Source: Gammaproteobacteria bacterium (lineage in GTDB: Bacteria > Pseudomonadota > Gammaproteobacteria > HK1). From it: 61,021 bases of DNA. The stretch is taken from assembly GCA_022824305.1 (NCBI GenBank), contig JAJEAD010000068.1:1-61021 (forward strand), in the 5' to 3' direction. The notes beneath the pieces are model-generated. The model made no database searches, was not told the DNA's origin, and worked only from the letters and a program-made list of their open reading frames with translations. Below are positions 35,129 to 44,685 of the stretch, piece by piece. Position numbers and translations under genes: made by a program. Within the stretch, counting starts at the first letter, position 1, and every line of letters starts with the position of its first letter.

Positions 35129-38071
35129 TCAGACGATCTGCCTTCTGACCAGCTCCCTGAATGCTCCGTCAACCTCCATGAGGTCCCTGAACGATCCCCT
35201 CTGGACGACCTTTCCGGCCTGCATCACGTAGATGCGATCAGCCTGTTCCAGCGTGGACAGTCGGTGGGCAATCACGATTCGGGTCGAGGCCAGCCGCGCC
35301 AGGTTCCGCATGACCTCGGCCTGGCTTTCGTTGTCGAGCCAGTTGGTTGCCTCGTCGAAGAGCATGACTCGCGGGCTGCCGATCAGGGATCGGGCGATGG
35401 TGACACGCTGACTTTCGCCGCCCGACACGACGGCCCCGCTGGACCCCACCATCGTCAACATGCCCATGGGCATGGCCCTGATTTCGCGCTCGACTCCCGC
35501 GGATCGGGCCGCCTGCCATACTTCATCGGCGCTCGCCTCCTCGTGGTGCGCGACGATGTTGTCCCAGAGATCATGGGGATGAAGTCGCACCGACTGGGGG
35601 ACCGCGCCAACCTTCCGGCGCACCTGCTTCAGGTTCAGGTGCCTCAGGTCGCGACCGTCGTAGTACACCGCACCGGCGGATGGCCGATCGAGTCCGAGCG
35701 CGAGCCGGAACAGAGTGCTCTTCCCGGCGCCGGACTCGCCGGCGATCGCCACGAACTCGCCGGGACCGGCGTGGATCGTGACGTCGTCGAGGATCAGCGG
35801 ACCCTCGGGCTCGTAGCGAAAGGAGACGTGGTCGAACAGTACTTCGCCGCCCAGTCGTTCTACCGGTTCACCTCCGACCTCGGTTTCCGGTACCGCGGAG
35901 AGCAGGGGACGCATCTGATCGAATGCCGGCAACATGGCGGCAACGGTGCCGAATGACTCTCCGAGCCGGGCGACCGCGGACTGGAAGGCAATGAAGACGG
36001 TGTACACGACGAGGAAATCGCCGACCGGAAGGCTGCGATCACCCACCGTCGTCACCGCCAGGAGCAGCACTCCGGCGGCGAGGAACGGGAGTGCGGCGCT
36101 GAACGCCCGCGAGTGTCCCTCGAGCCCGCTCAGATCGAGCTCCGCTCGCTTCTGTTCGCGATAGTCCCGCGCCCAGATCGCGAAGGCCGAACCCTCCGCG
36201 TTCTCCACCCGCAGCTTGGCGATGCCCCCCACGATCTGGAAGAGTCGCCCGGCAACGCGACGTGCCGCGCTGATCATCCGCCCGTGAGGTGCGATCTGCC
36301 GCAATCCGAGGGCTACGGTGACCAGCAGCGAGGCCAGGCTGAAGACGAGAGCGACCGTCCCGAGGGCGGCATCGTAGAAGAAGATGACGCCGAAAACCGG
36401 AAGCAGGAAAACGACCGAGAGCAGGCTGTCGGCGACGACTCCCTGCATGCCGTCGCGAATACTCTGGAAGGTCATTCCCGACATCGCCAGGTCGCCCGCC
36501 GGATAACGGTGCAGAATGCCCGGCGGAAGGCGCATGAGGCGATCCCAGAAAGCGGCTTCCACGCGCGACGCCGAACGCCCCTCGAGGCGCATCATCGCGG
36601 TGCTCTGAAGCAGGTGAAGCAGTGCGCCGAGCAGGCCGAATCCCGCGAGCGTCACGGCCACCGCATACAGCGCTCCCGTGCTTCCTCCCACCACCGCGTG
36701 ACTTGCAACGAATCCGAGGGCGAGTGCCGGCAGCAGCTTGATCAGACCGCCCGGAACCCCCGCGATTACCAGCCGCGCGAGATCCGCCGCCGATCCCTTG
36801 AGGGCGATTCCCAGCAGGTCTCGCGCTTTCACGTTCCCCGACGGCAGCGGTCGATAGAACATCCAGGCTTCCGGCTCGAGGGTGGCGGCGCGCTCCGCCG
36901 TAACCCGGGCGCTTCGCTTGCCGACCGGGTCGACCTCCCGATAGCGTCCGAAGCCTCCGGGCAGCAGCGCAACGGGCTGTCCGCCCTCGGCCCGGAACGC
37001 AAGCATTGCGTTGCTGTCGCCGCGCCACCATCTATCCTCGTGCTTGAGGCGCACGCGCCGGGCGCGCACGCCGGACGAATCGAGGATGTCGACCAGACCG
37101 ATCGGCGTATCGGATGGGCCCGGGCGTACCGGTATCGTGAACTCCATTCCCTGGTGCCGACCGATAATCTGCAGGGCATCGACCAGAGCCGTGTCCTCGG
37201 CCCCGTCATCCCGGTCGATCGGCAGGTCATAGATGTTGAAGAGCCTTTGCCGCGCCGCCTTTCTCGCCGTGCGGCGACTCGTTGTCCGGGCGAACTCGAG
37301 ATTCGCATCATCGACCACCGCCAGTCGTCGGTTGAGGCGTTCCAGGGCAAAAGCGACCGCGTGAAAGGAGGCGAGTGCCGGCAGCAACACGCCTTGCTGC
37401 GCCAGGGTTGAGGTGGACTGGCCCGAGACCGTGGCCTCCTCGAGCAGGGTGAGCCAGCTCGTCCGGGTCAGAGGTATCACCGCTTCACGCGGGCCGCTGG
37501 CCTCGGCGAGCTGGGCCTTGTCGATCATGTCCATGTACAGGCTTGCGTCGCGCAACGGCTCCGACACCCAAACCACACCTCGCCTTACGGATAGCGTGCC
37601 GGGGGCCAGGGGCCGGCTCGGGCCGGGTACCAGCAGCACCGTCGGACGCGGACGGCGTTTCACATGACGCGAGAGGGCGTCGGTCATGGCGGTCAACCAC
37701 GTATCGATCTGTTCCGTCAGCTCTGCCGGATTGACTTCGGACAGCAGGTCGGCCGGCAGGCGTTTCAACAGCGTACCCGGCAATCCCTTGGCGATCAGGC
37801 TGAGCGTGGTGTCCTTGCCCTCATCCTGTTCGTCGGCGGCGACTCCCGGAACCAGCCCGCCCGACTCGCGGCGCAGAAGATGCTGCGGCGCCGCCTGCTC
37901 CACCCCGTCCCTGAACTCGACGAGAAAGAGATCGACCGTGCCCCGATCGATGAACCAGACGCTGTCCGGATCGTCGAGCCTTACCGGCAGGTTGCCGGCG
38001 CAGGGTACGGGCGTTCCGGAGCGCTCGGCGAGTCCGGCTATCGATGCGTATTCCGGCCCTGTTTCCCGCAT
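35129..38071 (-). CDS. NHLM-type ABC exporter, ATP-binding/permease (second subunit)
   Basis: A 980-aa exporter half matching the second ABC protein of NHLM bacteriocin systems. About 410 N-terminal residues form the extra cytoplasmic region typical of this subunit (SVWFIDRGTVDLFLVEF near residue 40, cyclic-nucleotide-binding-like). A six-helix membrane domain follows, then an ATPase with Walker A GESGAGKST, signature VSGGESQR and Walker B VMLFDEATN. There is no C39 peptidase. Its ATG overlaps the stop of the preceding transporter gene by one base (TGATG), implying a heterodimeric exporter with that subunit. Confidence 0.93.
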   Translation of the reverse strand: MRETGPEYASIAGLAERSGTPVPCAGNLPVRLDDPDSVWFIDRGTVDLFLVEFRDGVEQAAPQHLLRRESGGLVPGVAADEQDEGKDTTLSLIAKGLPGTLLKRLPADLLSEVNPAELTEQIDTWLTAMTDALSRHVKRRPRPTVLLVPGPSRPLAPGTLSVRRGVVWVSEPLRDASLYMDMIDKAQLAEASGPREAVIPLTRTSWLTLLEEATVSGQSTSTLAQQGVLLPALASFHAVAFALERLNRRLAVVDDANLEFARTTSRRTARKAARQRLFNIYDLPIDRDDGAEDTALVDALQIIGRHQGMEFTIPVRPGPSDTPIGLVDILDSSGVRARRVRLKHEDRWWRGDSNAMLAFRAEGGQPVALLPGGFGRYREVDPVGKRSARVTAERAATLEPEAWMFYRPLPSGNVKARDLLGIALKGSAADLARLVIAGVPGGLIKLLPALALGFVASHAVVGGSTGALYAVAVTLAGFGLLGALLHLLQSTAMMRLEGRSASRVEAAFWDRLMRLPPGILHRYPAGDLAMSGMTFQSIRDGMQGVVADSLLSVVFLLPVFGVIFFYDAALGTVALVFSLASLLVTVALGLRQIAPHGRMISAARRVAGRLFQIVGGIAKLRVENAEGSAFAIWARDYREQKRAELDLSGLEGHSRAFSAALPFLAAGVLLLAVTTVGDRSLPVGDFLVVYTVFIAFQSAVARLGESFGTVAAMLPAFDQMRPLLSAVPETEVGGEPVERLGGEVLFDHVSFRYEPEGPLILDDVTIHAGPGEFVAIAGESGAGKSTLFRLALGLDRPSAGAVYYDGRDLRHLNLKQVRRKVGAVPQSVRLHPHDLWDNIVAHHEEASADEVWQAARSAGVEREIRAMPMGMLTMVGSSGAVVSGGESQRVTIARSLIGSPRVMLFDEATNWLDNESQAEVMRNLARLASTRIVIAHRLSTLEQADRIYVMQAGKVVQRGSFRDLMEVDGAFRELVRRQIV

Positions 38072-40281
38072 CAGCCTGACTTGACCAGCTTGTAGTACGT
38101 GCCGTCGCGATCCGCAATCAGTTCGTCGTGCGTGCCGCGCTGCACTTCGTCGCCACCTTCGAGCACGATGATCTCGTCGCAGTCCCGCACGGTGCTCAAC
38201 CGGTGCGCCACGATCAGGCAGGTGGCGCCGCGACGCCGCAAGGCATCGTCGACGCTCTCCTCGGTCGCCGCATCGAGGGCGCTGGTCGCCTCGTCCAGAA
38301 TGAGCACCGTCGGATGGCCCACCAGGGCGCGGGCGATCTCCAGGCGTTGCCGCTGGCCGCCACTGAAGTTCATCCCGCCTTCCTCGACCAGGGTCGAGTA
38401 TCCCCGCGACCTGAGCAGAATCTCGTCATGGATGCAGGCGTCGCGCGTCGCCTGGACGATCGCTTCGTCCGGTATGGCCGAATTCCACAACGTGATGTTG
38501 TCTCGCACGCTTGCGGAAAAGAGCACGACCTCCTGCTCCACCGTGGACATCGACCGTCGCAGCACTTCCTCGGGAATCTCGTCCCGAGGGCGACCGTCAA
38601 ACAGGATTTCGCCCGACCAGGGCTGATAGATGCCCGAAACCAGTCGAGCCAGCGTCGACTTTCCGGAACCGCTGGGACCGACCACCGCGACCCGCTGCCC
38701 CGGCCTTATCGCGAGACTGAAGTCCTTGATCAGAGGTGGCCTGCTCCGGTTGAAGCCGAAGGTGACGTTTCGGAGCTCAATCTGACCCGTGAGTTGAAGC
38801 CGGCCGTCGAGCGTGGGAATTGACTCCGATTCCGGGCTGCGGCGACTGAAGATCGGGTCTTCCGCGGCCTTGGACACGTCGTCCAGACGCTGCAGGTCCG
38901 TCTCGAGGGCCTGGCGCTTGTCGGCAAACTCGAGAAAGCGCCCCACCGGAGCAAGAAACATCTCCGCCAGAACATAGAACCCGACGAGCGTCCCCAGCGA
39001 CATCTCCCCCGCCATGACCATGCTCGCCCCGATGCCCAGGATCGCGGCGCTGCGAAGGGCGGCGACCAGGACCGGCAGCGCCGTGTTGACGGACGCGAGC
39101 TCCGAATAGAGCTGCCGTGACCGCAGCTCCCGCGCCTGCTGGCCGCTCCAACGCGAGAAGAAGCGGTCGTCCGACCCCGTCATGCGCAGGTCGTCGGCAT
39201 GACTCAGCATCTGCATGCCGACACCGATCAGCAATCCCTGCTCCCGCCTCATGGCGTGGCTTCGAAGGGCCCGATGCGCGTTCAGGAAGTGGATCGCCAT
39301 TGCGTGCAGGAAGGCCAGCAACAGCACCACCGACGCCAGCAGGACGTCGTAGGCGAACATCGCCACGAGCAGCACCGCGCTCATCGCCATGTCGATGAGG
39401 AGCACGAGAAACTGATTCGTCAGGTTCTTCGCGATTCTGTCGATGGACGAGACGCGGTCCGTCAGGTCTCCCACCAGCCGGTGGTTGAAGAAGTCCACCG
39501 GCAATCGGAGCATGCGGGAAAGGCTTCGGTCGTAGCCAATCACCGAAATCCGGATCGCGAGCCTCTGCAGGAATCGGTGCTTGAGCAGGGACAGGACGTA
39601 GACCAGGAACCCGCCCCCGAACAAGGCCGCCACGATTCCGCCCCAAAGCCCATGGCCCTCCAGGACGTTGTCCACGAATACGCTGAGAGTTGCGGGAACC
39701 ACCAGCGCCAGCAACGTCAACATGAGAGCACAGGCAATCGTCCCGGCAAGTGCGCTCCATGCTCCGGCCAGCAGGCCGCCCACTTGCTCGTACAGCCCCG
39801 GCGCTTCGCCGCCGGGCCTGAAATCCGCTCCGCGTTCGAATCGGAGGGCAATTCCGCTGTAGCCCCTGCTGAACTCCTCCGCGGAAAGCCTTCGTCGCCC
39901 CGTGGACGGGTCGTTGAGATGAACGTGGCGGCTGTCGATCCCTTCAACGACCACGAAATGGCTGAATTGCCAGAACACGATCAAGGGCAAGGGCAGCTTT
40001 GCGAGTTGACCCGCGCGTACGCCGAGTCCACTGCACTCGAGTCCGTAGTGCCGGGATGCACGCAGAATGCTTGCCGCGCTGCTGCCGTCGCGGCTCACCT
40101 CGCACTTTTCGCGCAACTCGGTCAGCGGCACCCAGCGTCCGAACCAGGCCAGTATGCTGCCGAGACAGGCGGCCCCACATTCCGCCGCGTGGGTCTGCAG
40201 GACAATGGGCGTGACTACCCTTCGGGGCGAGGGCTTTGGCGCATCCTTGCTGCCCGCCCGGCTCGAAGCGTCCGTCCGCAT
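38071..40281 (-). CDS. NHLM-type ABC exporter with C39 leader peptidase
   Basis: A 736-aa exporter. The N-terminal C39 peptidase has catalytic Cys35 in QTHAAECGAACLGSIL, the His in FSHFVVVEG and the Asp in LNDPSTG. Six membrane helices follow, then an ATPase with VGPSGSGKST, FSGGQRQR and VLILDEATSALD. C39 exporters cut precursors after a small-residue pair (usually Gly-Gly) and export the core. Here the likely site is the Ala-Gly before LCCCW of the precursor. It lies between the hlyD-like gene (1 bp gap) and the second ABC gene. Confidence 0.95.
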   Translation of the reverse strand: MRTDASSRAGSKDAPKPSPRRVVTPIVLQTHAAECGAACLGSILAWFGRWVPLTELREKCEVSRDGSSAASILRASRHYGLECSGLGVRAGQLAKLPLPLIVFWQFSHFVVVEGIDSRHVHLNDPSTGRRRLSAEEFSRGYSGIALRFERGADFRPGGEAPGLYEQVGGLLAGAWSALAGTIACALMLTLLALVVPATLSVFVDNVLEGHGLWGGIVAALFGGGFLVYVLSLLKHRFLQRLAIRISVIGYDRSLSRMLRLPVDFFNHRLVGDLTDRVSSIDRIAKNLTNQFLVLLIDMAMSAVLLVAMFAYDVLLASVVLLLAFLHAMAIHFLNAHRALRSHAMRREQGLLIGVGMQMLSHADDLRMTGSDDRFFSRWSGQQARELRSRQLYSELASVNTALPVLVAALRSAAILGIGASMVMAGEMSLGTLVGFYVLAEMFLAPVGRFLEFADKRQALETDLQRLDDVSKAAEDPIFSRRSPESESIPTLDGRLQLTGQIELRNVTFGFNRSRPPLIKDFSLAIRPGQRVAVVGPSGSGKSTLARLVSGIYQPWSGEILFDGRPRDEIPEEVLRRSMSTVEQEVVLFSASVRDNITLWNSAIPDEAIVQATRDACIHDEILLRSRGYSTLVEEGGMNFSGGQRQRLEIARALVGHPTVLILDEATSALDAATEESVDDALRRRGATCLIVAHRLSTVRDCDEIIVLEGGDEVQRGTHDELIADRDGTYYKLVKSG

Positions 40282-40282
40282 T

Positions 40283-40846
40283 CTACTGTCGCCTCATTCC
40301 GAGAAGCGTGATCGGCGACTGCCTGCCAAGCTGAATGACGATCCGGCATTCCCTGCCGGCAAGGGAATCCGCTTCGAGCTCCTCTTCCATCGTGATGTCC
40401 AGGCGGTACATGGACTCGGGCACCGCCGATTCGAAACCCGCCAGTTCCTCTGCCAGGGGGACTGCCACGACTCTCGCAATTCTTCCCTCGAAGGCGCCCG
40501 CCCGGCCGTCGGTCATGGCCAGCTCGACCAGCGCCGGCATGCCCGTCTCGATGTGCGGCGCCACATCGGCCTTGACCCAGACCACCGCCTGCACCAAGCG
40601 ACCGTCCTCGGCCAGGATCTCGTCCGCTTCGACCAGCACCCCTTCAACCGCAATGTCACGGGCCACGCTGCCAAGGAAGACCCATGCGGCGAGGATGAGC
40701 AACATTCCCGCGATGGCGGCGACGAGAAGGCGCTCCCTCGGAGTGGAGATGGTCAACAGTCGGTCGAGCTGCTCGCGCTCCTCTTTCGCCGCGGCGACCG
40801 TATCCTGGAACGAGCCGAAGGGATTATTGAACATGACCTTGCTCAT
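40283..40846 (-). CDS. Short HlyD-like NHLM secretion protein
   Basis: A 187-aa inner-membrane adaptor candidate. A cytoplasmic N-terminus (FNNPFGSFQDTVAAAKEERE) leads to one membrane helix (LLVAAIAGMLLILAAWVFLG, ~residues 40-60) and a beta-barrel-like periplasmic domain (VAPHIETGMPALVEL). Family members in NHLM systems are commonly around 400 aa with a long coiled-coil hairpin; none is present here. It may be a reduced form that bridges only to the exporter, with a separate path to the outer membrane. It lies directly upstream of the C39 exporter gene. Confidence 0.82.
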   Translation of the reverse strand: MSKVMFNNPFGSFQDTVAAAKEEREQLDRLLTISTPRERLLVAAIAGMLLILAAWVFLGSVARDIAVEGVLVEADEILAEDGRLVQAVVWVKADVAPHIETGMPALVELAMTDGRAGAFEGRIARVVAVPLAEELAGFESAVPESMYRLDITMEEELEADSLAGRECRIVIQLGRQSPITLLGMRRQ

Positions 40847-40982
40847 CTACCTCGTCGAGGTCGGAAAGGGACAGGGACATTCTCATTTCAATCGAGCGCA
40901 ATTCAGGAAGTGGCATGTGCGCTCTTGCTCCGGCGAGGCGGGGACGCTCCGAATCCTCTTGGCCGATTCCAGGGGCGCCGGG

Positions 40983-43319
40983 TCAGGTCGAAAGTTCGGC
41001 CCGCTTCCCGGAACGCCGGTCCACCGTCGTCAGAAGCGCCGGCAGGAGCGTGAGGTCGGCAACGAGCGCAAAGCCGATGATCATCGCGGTCAGTACCCCG
41101 ACCTGGGCGGTCGGAACGAAGGGAGAAAACGCGAATATCAGGAATCCGGCCACCAGCACGACTGTCGTTGTCAACAGTGCCCGCCCGGCCGTGTCGAAGG
41201 CGTGGTGCACCGCTGCTTCGGAGTCCTGGCCGAATTCCCGCCGTGCCCGACGGTACTTGCTGAGAAAGTGCACCGTGTCATCCACCACGATGCCTATGGT
41301 CATCGCCACCACGACGGAAAGTGCGAGCCCGACCTGCCCCACCGTCAAGCCCCATACGCCGAAGCCGAGCACGGCGGGAGTCAGGTTGGGAACGATGCTG
41401 ACAAGGCCCAGGCGAAGTGATCGCAGGGCAAGAAGGAGAATGGCGGAAATTGCCAGGAGCACGACCACGGTGCCGATCAGCATCGCGCGAATGTTGCGCT
41501 GCCCGATGTAGGCGAAGAGCGCCGCGGGGCCGGTACTGTTGACATCGGCCACGTGCTGCGCGTTGTCCTGGAGCCAGGCCTCGGCACGCGCATTCAGGTC
41601 GAGCACCTCTCGTGAATCGAGGGTCTCCGCCGATATCGATACCCGCGTGGCGGATCGGGATCTGTCGATCTGATTGTTGAGGTTCAGGCCCTGCGGGAGC
41701 GAGAGCTCGTAGAGCAACAGGTACTGTGCCGCCAGGTCCTGTCTCTCCGGGATCCGGTAGGCGCTTTCGTCGTCACCATGCATGCTCTGGTTGAGCTGGC
41801 GAAAGGTATCGGTGATGACCGAGACATGGCGCACGGGTGCTTGCTCACGGTACCAGTCGGCGAAGCTCGACACCTCGGCGAGAAAAAGGGGATCCGTGAC
41901 CCCGCCTTCGGTGCTCGCCTCGAGGGAGTACTCGAGCAGGGTATTGCCGCTCAGGTGCTCGTCCATGAAGTCCGTATCCTGCCGAAACTCGACGCTCTTG
42001 TCGAAGAAGTGGACCAGGACATCGTTGAGCTCGTTGCGCGGAATGGCCAGGGCCATCGCGACCACCACCGCCAGCCATCCCCAGAGTATCGGACCCCGGT
42101 AGCGGAGCACGGATCTTGCCAGGAGAGTCATCGAGAGAGCGCCGAGCCCGCGTTCCTTTGGAACACGAATCGGCAGAAGAGAAAGCAGGGCCGGCAGAAA
42201 GGTGACGGAGAGGAAGAAGGAGGCAACGATACCGAAGGCGACGAAGTTCCCGAGATCCCGGTAGGGCGGCACCTCGGAGAAGTTCATGCTCAGGAATCCG
42301 AGAGTCGTCGTGAGGCTCGCGAGAAACACCGGTTGCAGGTTGAGCCCGAGCGACGCGACGATGGCGTCGTGCCGGGAATCCCCGGCCCGCATACGCTGCT
42401 GCAAGCCCACCAGCAGGTGCACGCAGTTCGCCACCACGATCATCAGCACGATGGTCGGCGCCGGCGAAATGGGCGGGGAAAAGGGCAGGCCGACCCATGC
42501 TCCGAGACCCACCGACGCGAGGATGGAAAAGACGATAACCGACCCGGTGGCCGCCACCCCCGCCCAGCCCCGGGTCACCACGCCGAGGATCAGGGCCATG
42601 AGCGCAAGGCTCGCCGGCAGAAAGATCATCTGGCTGTTGATCGAGGCTTCGACGAAGGTCTGGTTGATCATGACCGTGCCGACGATGCGAAGATCCACAC
42701 CGGGAAATCGCTCCTCAGCCTCGGCCGCGACGGATCGGGCGAACTCGGCCACTTCGGCGACCGCGTCCAGCAGGCCTTCTTCGGGCAGCTCGACCGTCAC
42801 GTTCACCACGCTGACATCGCCCTTAAGGCCAAGAAGGCTGCCCGCGATGCGCGGATCGGACAGGGCTATGGCGCGTATGCGCGACCGAGTCTCGTCCCGG
42901 GCCAGCTCCCGCGGATCAACGAGATCCCTCACGTACAGGTCGTCGCCGTCGGCCGTCGTGTACTGAAAGTTGGCCAGCGAATCGACGCGCCTCGAGTACG
43001 GCGTGTACCAGGCGGCGTCGGTGAGCCAGAGCGAGGCCTCGAGCGCGGACTGCGACGTGGCGTCACCGTCGTCGGGAACGACCAGGAATACGATGTTCTC
43101 GTTCTTGCCGTAGGTGTTTTCCAGCGCCTCCAGCGCCAGAAGCTGCGGATTGTCTTCGTCGAAGAAGATCCGGTAGTTCGCCGAGAACTCGAGAAAAGCG
43201 ATGCCGGCCGACGCGACGGCAACCAGGAGGAGCGTGGCCACGATGACCGGCCAGCGGGCCGCGAGCACCCTTTCGGCGAATCGCCTGGCGAAGCGTTCCG
43301 TTGCCGTGCTCGAGGTCAT
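40983..43319 (-). CDS. MMPL/RND-family permease
   Basis: A 778-aa permease with the symmetric RND layout: a membrane helix at residues ~25-45, a large periplasmic loop, five helices, then the same repeated. Typical motifs are SPAPTIVLMIVVANCVHLLV and MTIGIVVDDTVHFLSKYRR, which contain the acidic proton-relay residues. Such proteins export lipids or small molecules. Here it lies between the halogenase gene (3 bp) and hlyD, and with the LolA-like and barrel genes forms a known RND/LolA-like/outer-membrane triad. A role in carrying the product or a lipid partner across the envelope is an inference. Confidence 0.9.
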   Translation of the reverse strand: MTSSTATERFARRFAERVLAARWPVIVATLLLVAVASAGIAFLEFSANYRIFFDEDNPQLLALEALENTYGKNENIVFLVVPDDGDATSQSALEASLWLTDAAWYTPYSRRVDSLANFQYTTADGDDLYVRDLVDPRELARDETRSRIRAIALSDPRIAGSLLGLKGDVSVVNVTVELPEEGLLDAVAEVAEFARSVAAEAEERFPGVDLRIVGTVMINQTFVEASINSQMIFLPASLALMALILGVVTRGWAGVAATGSVIVFSILASVGLGAWVGLPFSPPISPAPTIVLMIVVANCVHLLVGLQQRMRAGDSRHDAIVASLGLNLQPVFLASLTTTLGFLSMNFSEVPPYRDLGNFVAFGIVASFFLSVTFLPALLSLLPIRVPKERGLGALSMTLLARSVLRYRGPILWGWLAVVVAMALAIPRNELNDVLVHFFDKSVEFRQDTDFMDEHLSGNTLLEYSLEASTEGGVTDPLFLAEVSSFADWYREQAPVRHVSVITDTFRQLNQSMHGDDESAYRIPERQDLAAQYLLLYELSLPQGLNLNNQIDRSRSATRVSISAETLDSREVLDLNARAEAWLQDNAQHVADVNSTGPAALFAYIGQRNIRAMLIGTVVVLLAISAILLLALRSLRLGLVSIVPNLTPAVLGFGVWGLTVGQVGLALSVVVAMTIGIVVDDTVHFLSKYRRARREFGQDSEAAVHHAFDTAGRALLTTTVVLVAGFLIFAFSPFVPTAQVGVLTAMIIGFALVADLTLLPALLTTVDRRSGKRAELST

Positions 43320-43322
43320 CGG

Positions 43323-44597
43323 CTAGCAGCCCAGCCCCTGAGCCATCTGCGCGTAGCTGGTGAGAGGGACCGCGCACATCCGATGCCAGTCCGCCTTGTC
43401 GATGACCGGTCGCTTCAACAGATCGATCATGTCGTCGAACTTGTCGAGCGCGCCGCAGCCTGTCACCCCGGGATCCGCCGCCCTGCGGTGACTCGACCAT
43501 GCTTCGTGGCGAGCGTAGCGCCAGAACTCGCTGTCGTACCCGGAGCCACAGGAGTAGTGCCAACCCACGAAGAGGCCGTAGCAGAGCATGTTGCTGACGA
43601 GAAATCGATTGACTACCGGTGCGTCGCGCTCGAGATTCTTCACCGAGCGGTTGAGGCGCATGTGGAGAATCATCCCGATCTGCAACTGGGCGGACACGAT
43701 CGCGGTTGCTTCCAGGGGTTCCATGAACGCCGCCGCGTTTCCCACCCGTGCAACCGCGCCGTCGTACATGTGGCGGTGAACGAAGTTCGGAAAGGGAATG
43801 ACGGCGCGCGCCTCGAATTCCGGCACCCCGTCGCGGTCGAGGAACGCATCGAAATCCGCTTCCACCTCGTCCAGGCCGGACAGGTTGCGGTTGAAGATGT
43901 ATCCGTAGGATGTGTGCACGGTCAGCGGAATGACGAATATCCAGCCATGCGGACGCGCCACCGCGCGCGTATAGGTATGTTGCAATACAGGTCCGCTCCC
44001 CTGCTCCCTCATGATGGGCGGGCAGCGGCGGATGACGGCCGTGTTCGTGGGAATGAAGGAAATGTCGATATGCCGGTCGGAACTGAGTTCCCTCGGAAAG
44101 CCCCGGGCGTCGAAGACGAGATCGTAGCGTTCCGGCGCCCGACCCTCGAATTCGACCTGCGCGCCGCCTTCCACTCGCTTGATGTCGAGCACCTTCGCAT
44201 CGATGTGGCGCGCCCGAGTGCTTTCGTGCAGCAGGTCCGCCAGGAAGTCGGCGGACAGGTGGTAGGCGTAGGACACCTGCTGGGGCGTGAAGAAGTGGGT
44301 GAAGTGCCGATTGCGGCGTCCCCATCCTTCGAATGAAACACCGTACTTGCGTGTTCCCTTCAGGCGCTGCTGGATGCTTTCGTGGGACAGTTGCGTCAGC
44401 CGCCGCAATTCCTGGACCAGACTCGGCCAACTGCCCTCTCCCACTCCGATTACCGGAATGCGCGAGTCATAGATGTGATGCAGCTCGTGGTCGCGGTCGG
44501 GGTGAAGGCGCGTAACGCTGGCCGCGGCAATGGACCCTGCTGTCCCCCGCCCGACCACCGCAATCCTGCGCAACGACTCGGCTCCCGACAGGATCAT
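43323..44597 (-). CDS. srpI: Flavin-dependent tryptophan halogenase (peptidyl type)
   Basis: A 424-aa FAD-dependent halogenase. FAD motif GRGTAG is at residues 16-21, followed by VIGVGEGSWPSL. The catalytic Lys is probably Lys84 in TRKYGVSFEGW, and FMEPLEATAIVSAQ matches the conserved flavin-halide region. The family motif WxWxIP appears as WIFVIP (219-224), so one Trp is replaced by Phe. As I recall, the sponge-microbiome enzyme SrpI brominates a C-terminal Trp in a proteusin peptide; the precursor in this cluster ends in Trp. The halide (Br or Cl) and position on the ring cannot be told from sequence. The symbol is given by analogy. Confidence 0.88.
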   Translation of the reverse strand: MILSGAESLRRIAVVGRGTAGSIAAASVTRLHPDRDHELHHIYDSRIPVIGVGEGSWPSLVQELRRLTQLSHESIQQRLKGTRKYGVSFEGWGRRNRHFTHFFTPQQVSYAYHLSADFLADLLHESTRARHIDAKVLDIKRVEGGAQVEFEGRAPERYDLVFDARGFPRELSSDRHIDISFIPTNTAVIRRCPPIMREQGSGPVLQHTYTRAVARPHGWIFVIPLTVHTSYGYIFNRNLSGLDEVEADFDAFLDRDGVPEFEARAVIPFPNFVHRHMYDGAVARVGNAAAFMEPLEATAIVSAQLQIGMILHMRLNRSVKNLERDAPVVNRFLVSNMLCYGLFVGWHYSCGSGYDSEFWRYARHEAWSSHRRAADPGVTGCGALDKFDDMIDLLKRPVIDKADWHRMCAVPLTSYAQMAQGLGC

Positions 44598-44685
44598 CGC
44601 GCCTGAATTCCGAGTTGCCGATCGATTGCCACTTGCTGATCCGCTCCTCTCGCGTTGACGCCTCGGGTGCCGGCCACGAACGGGG

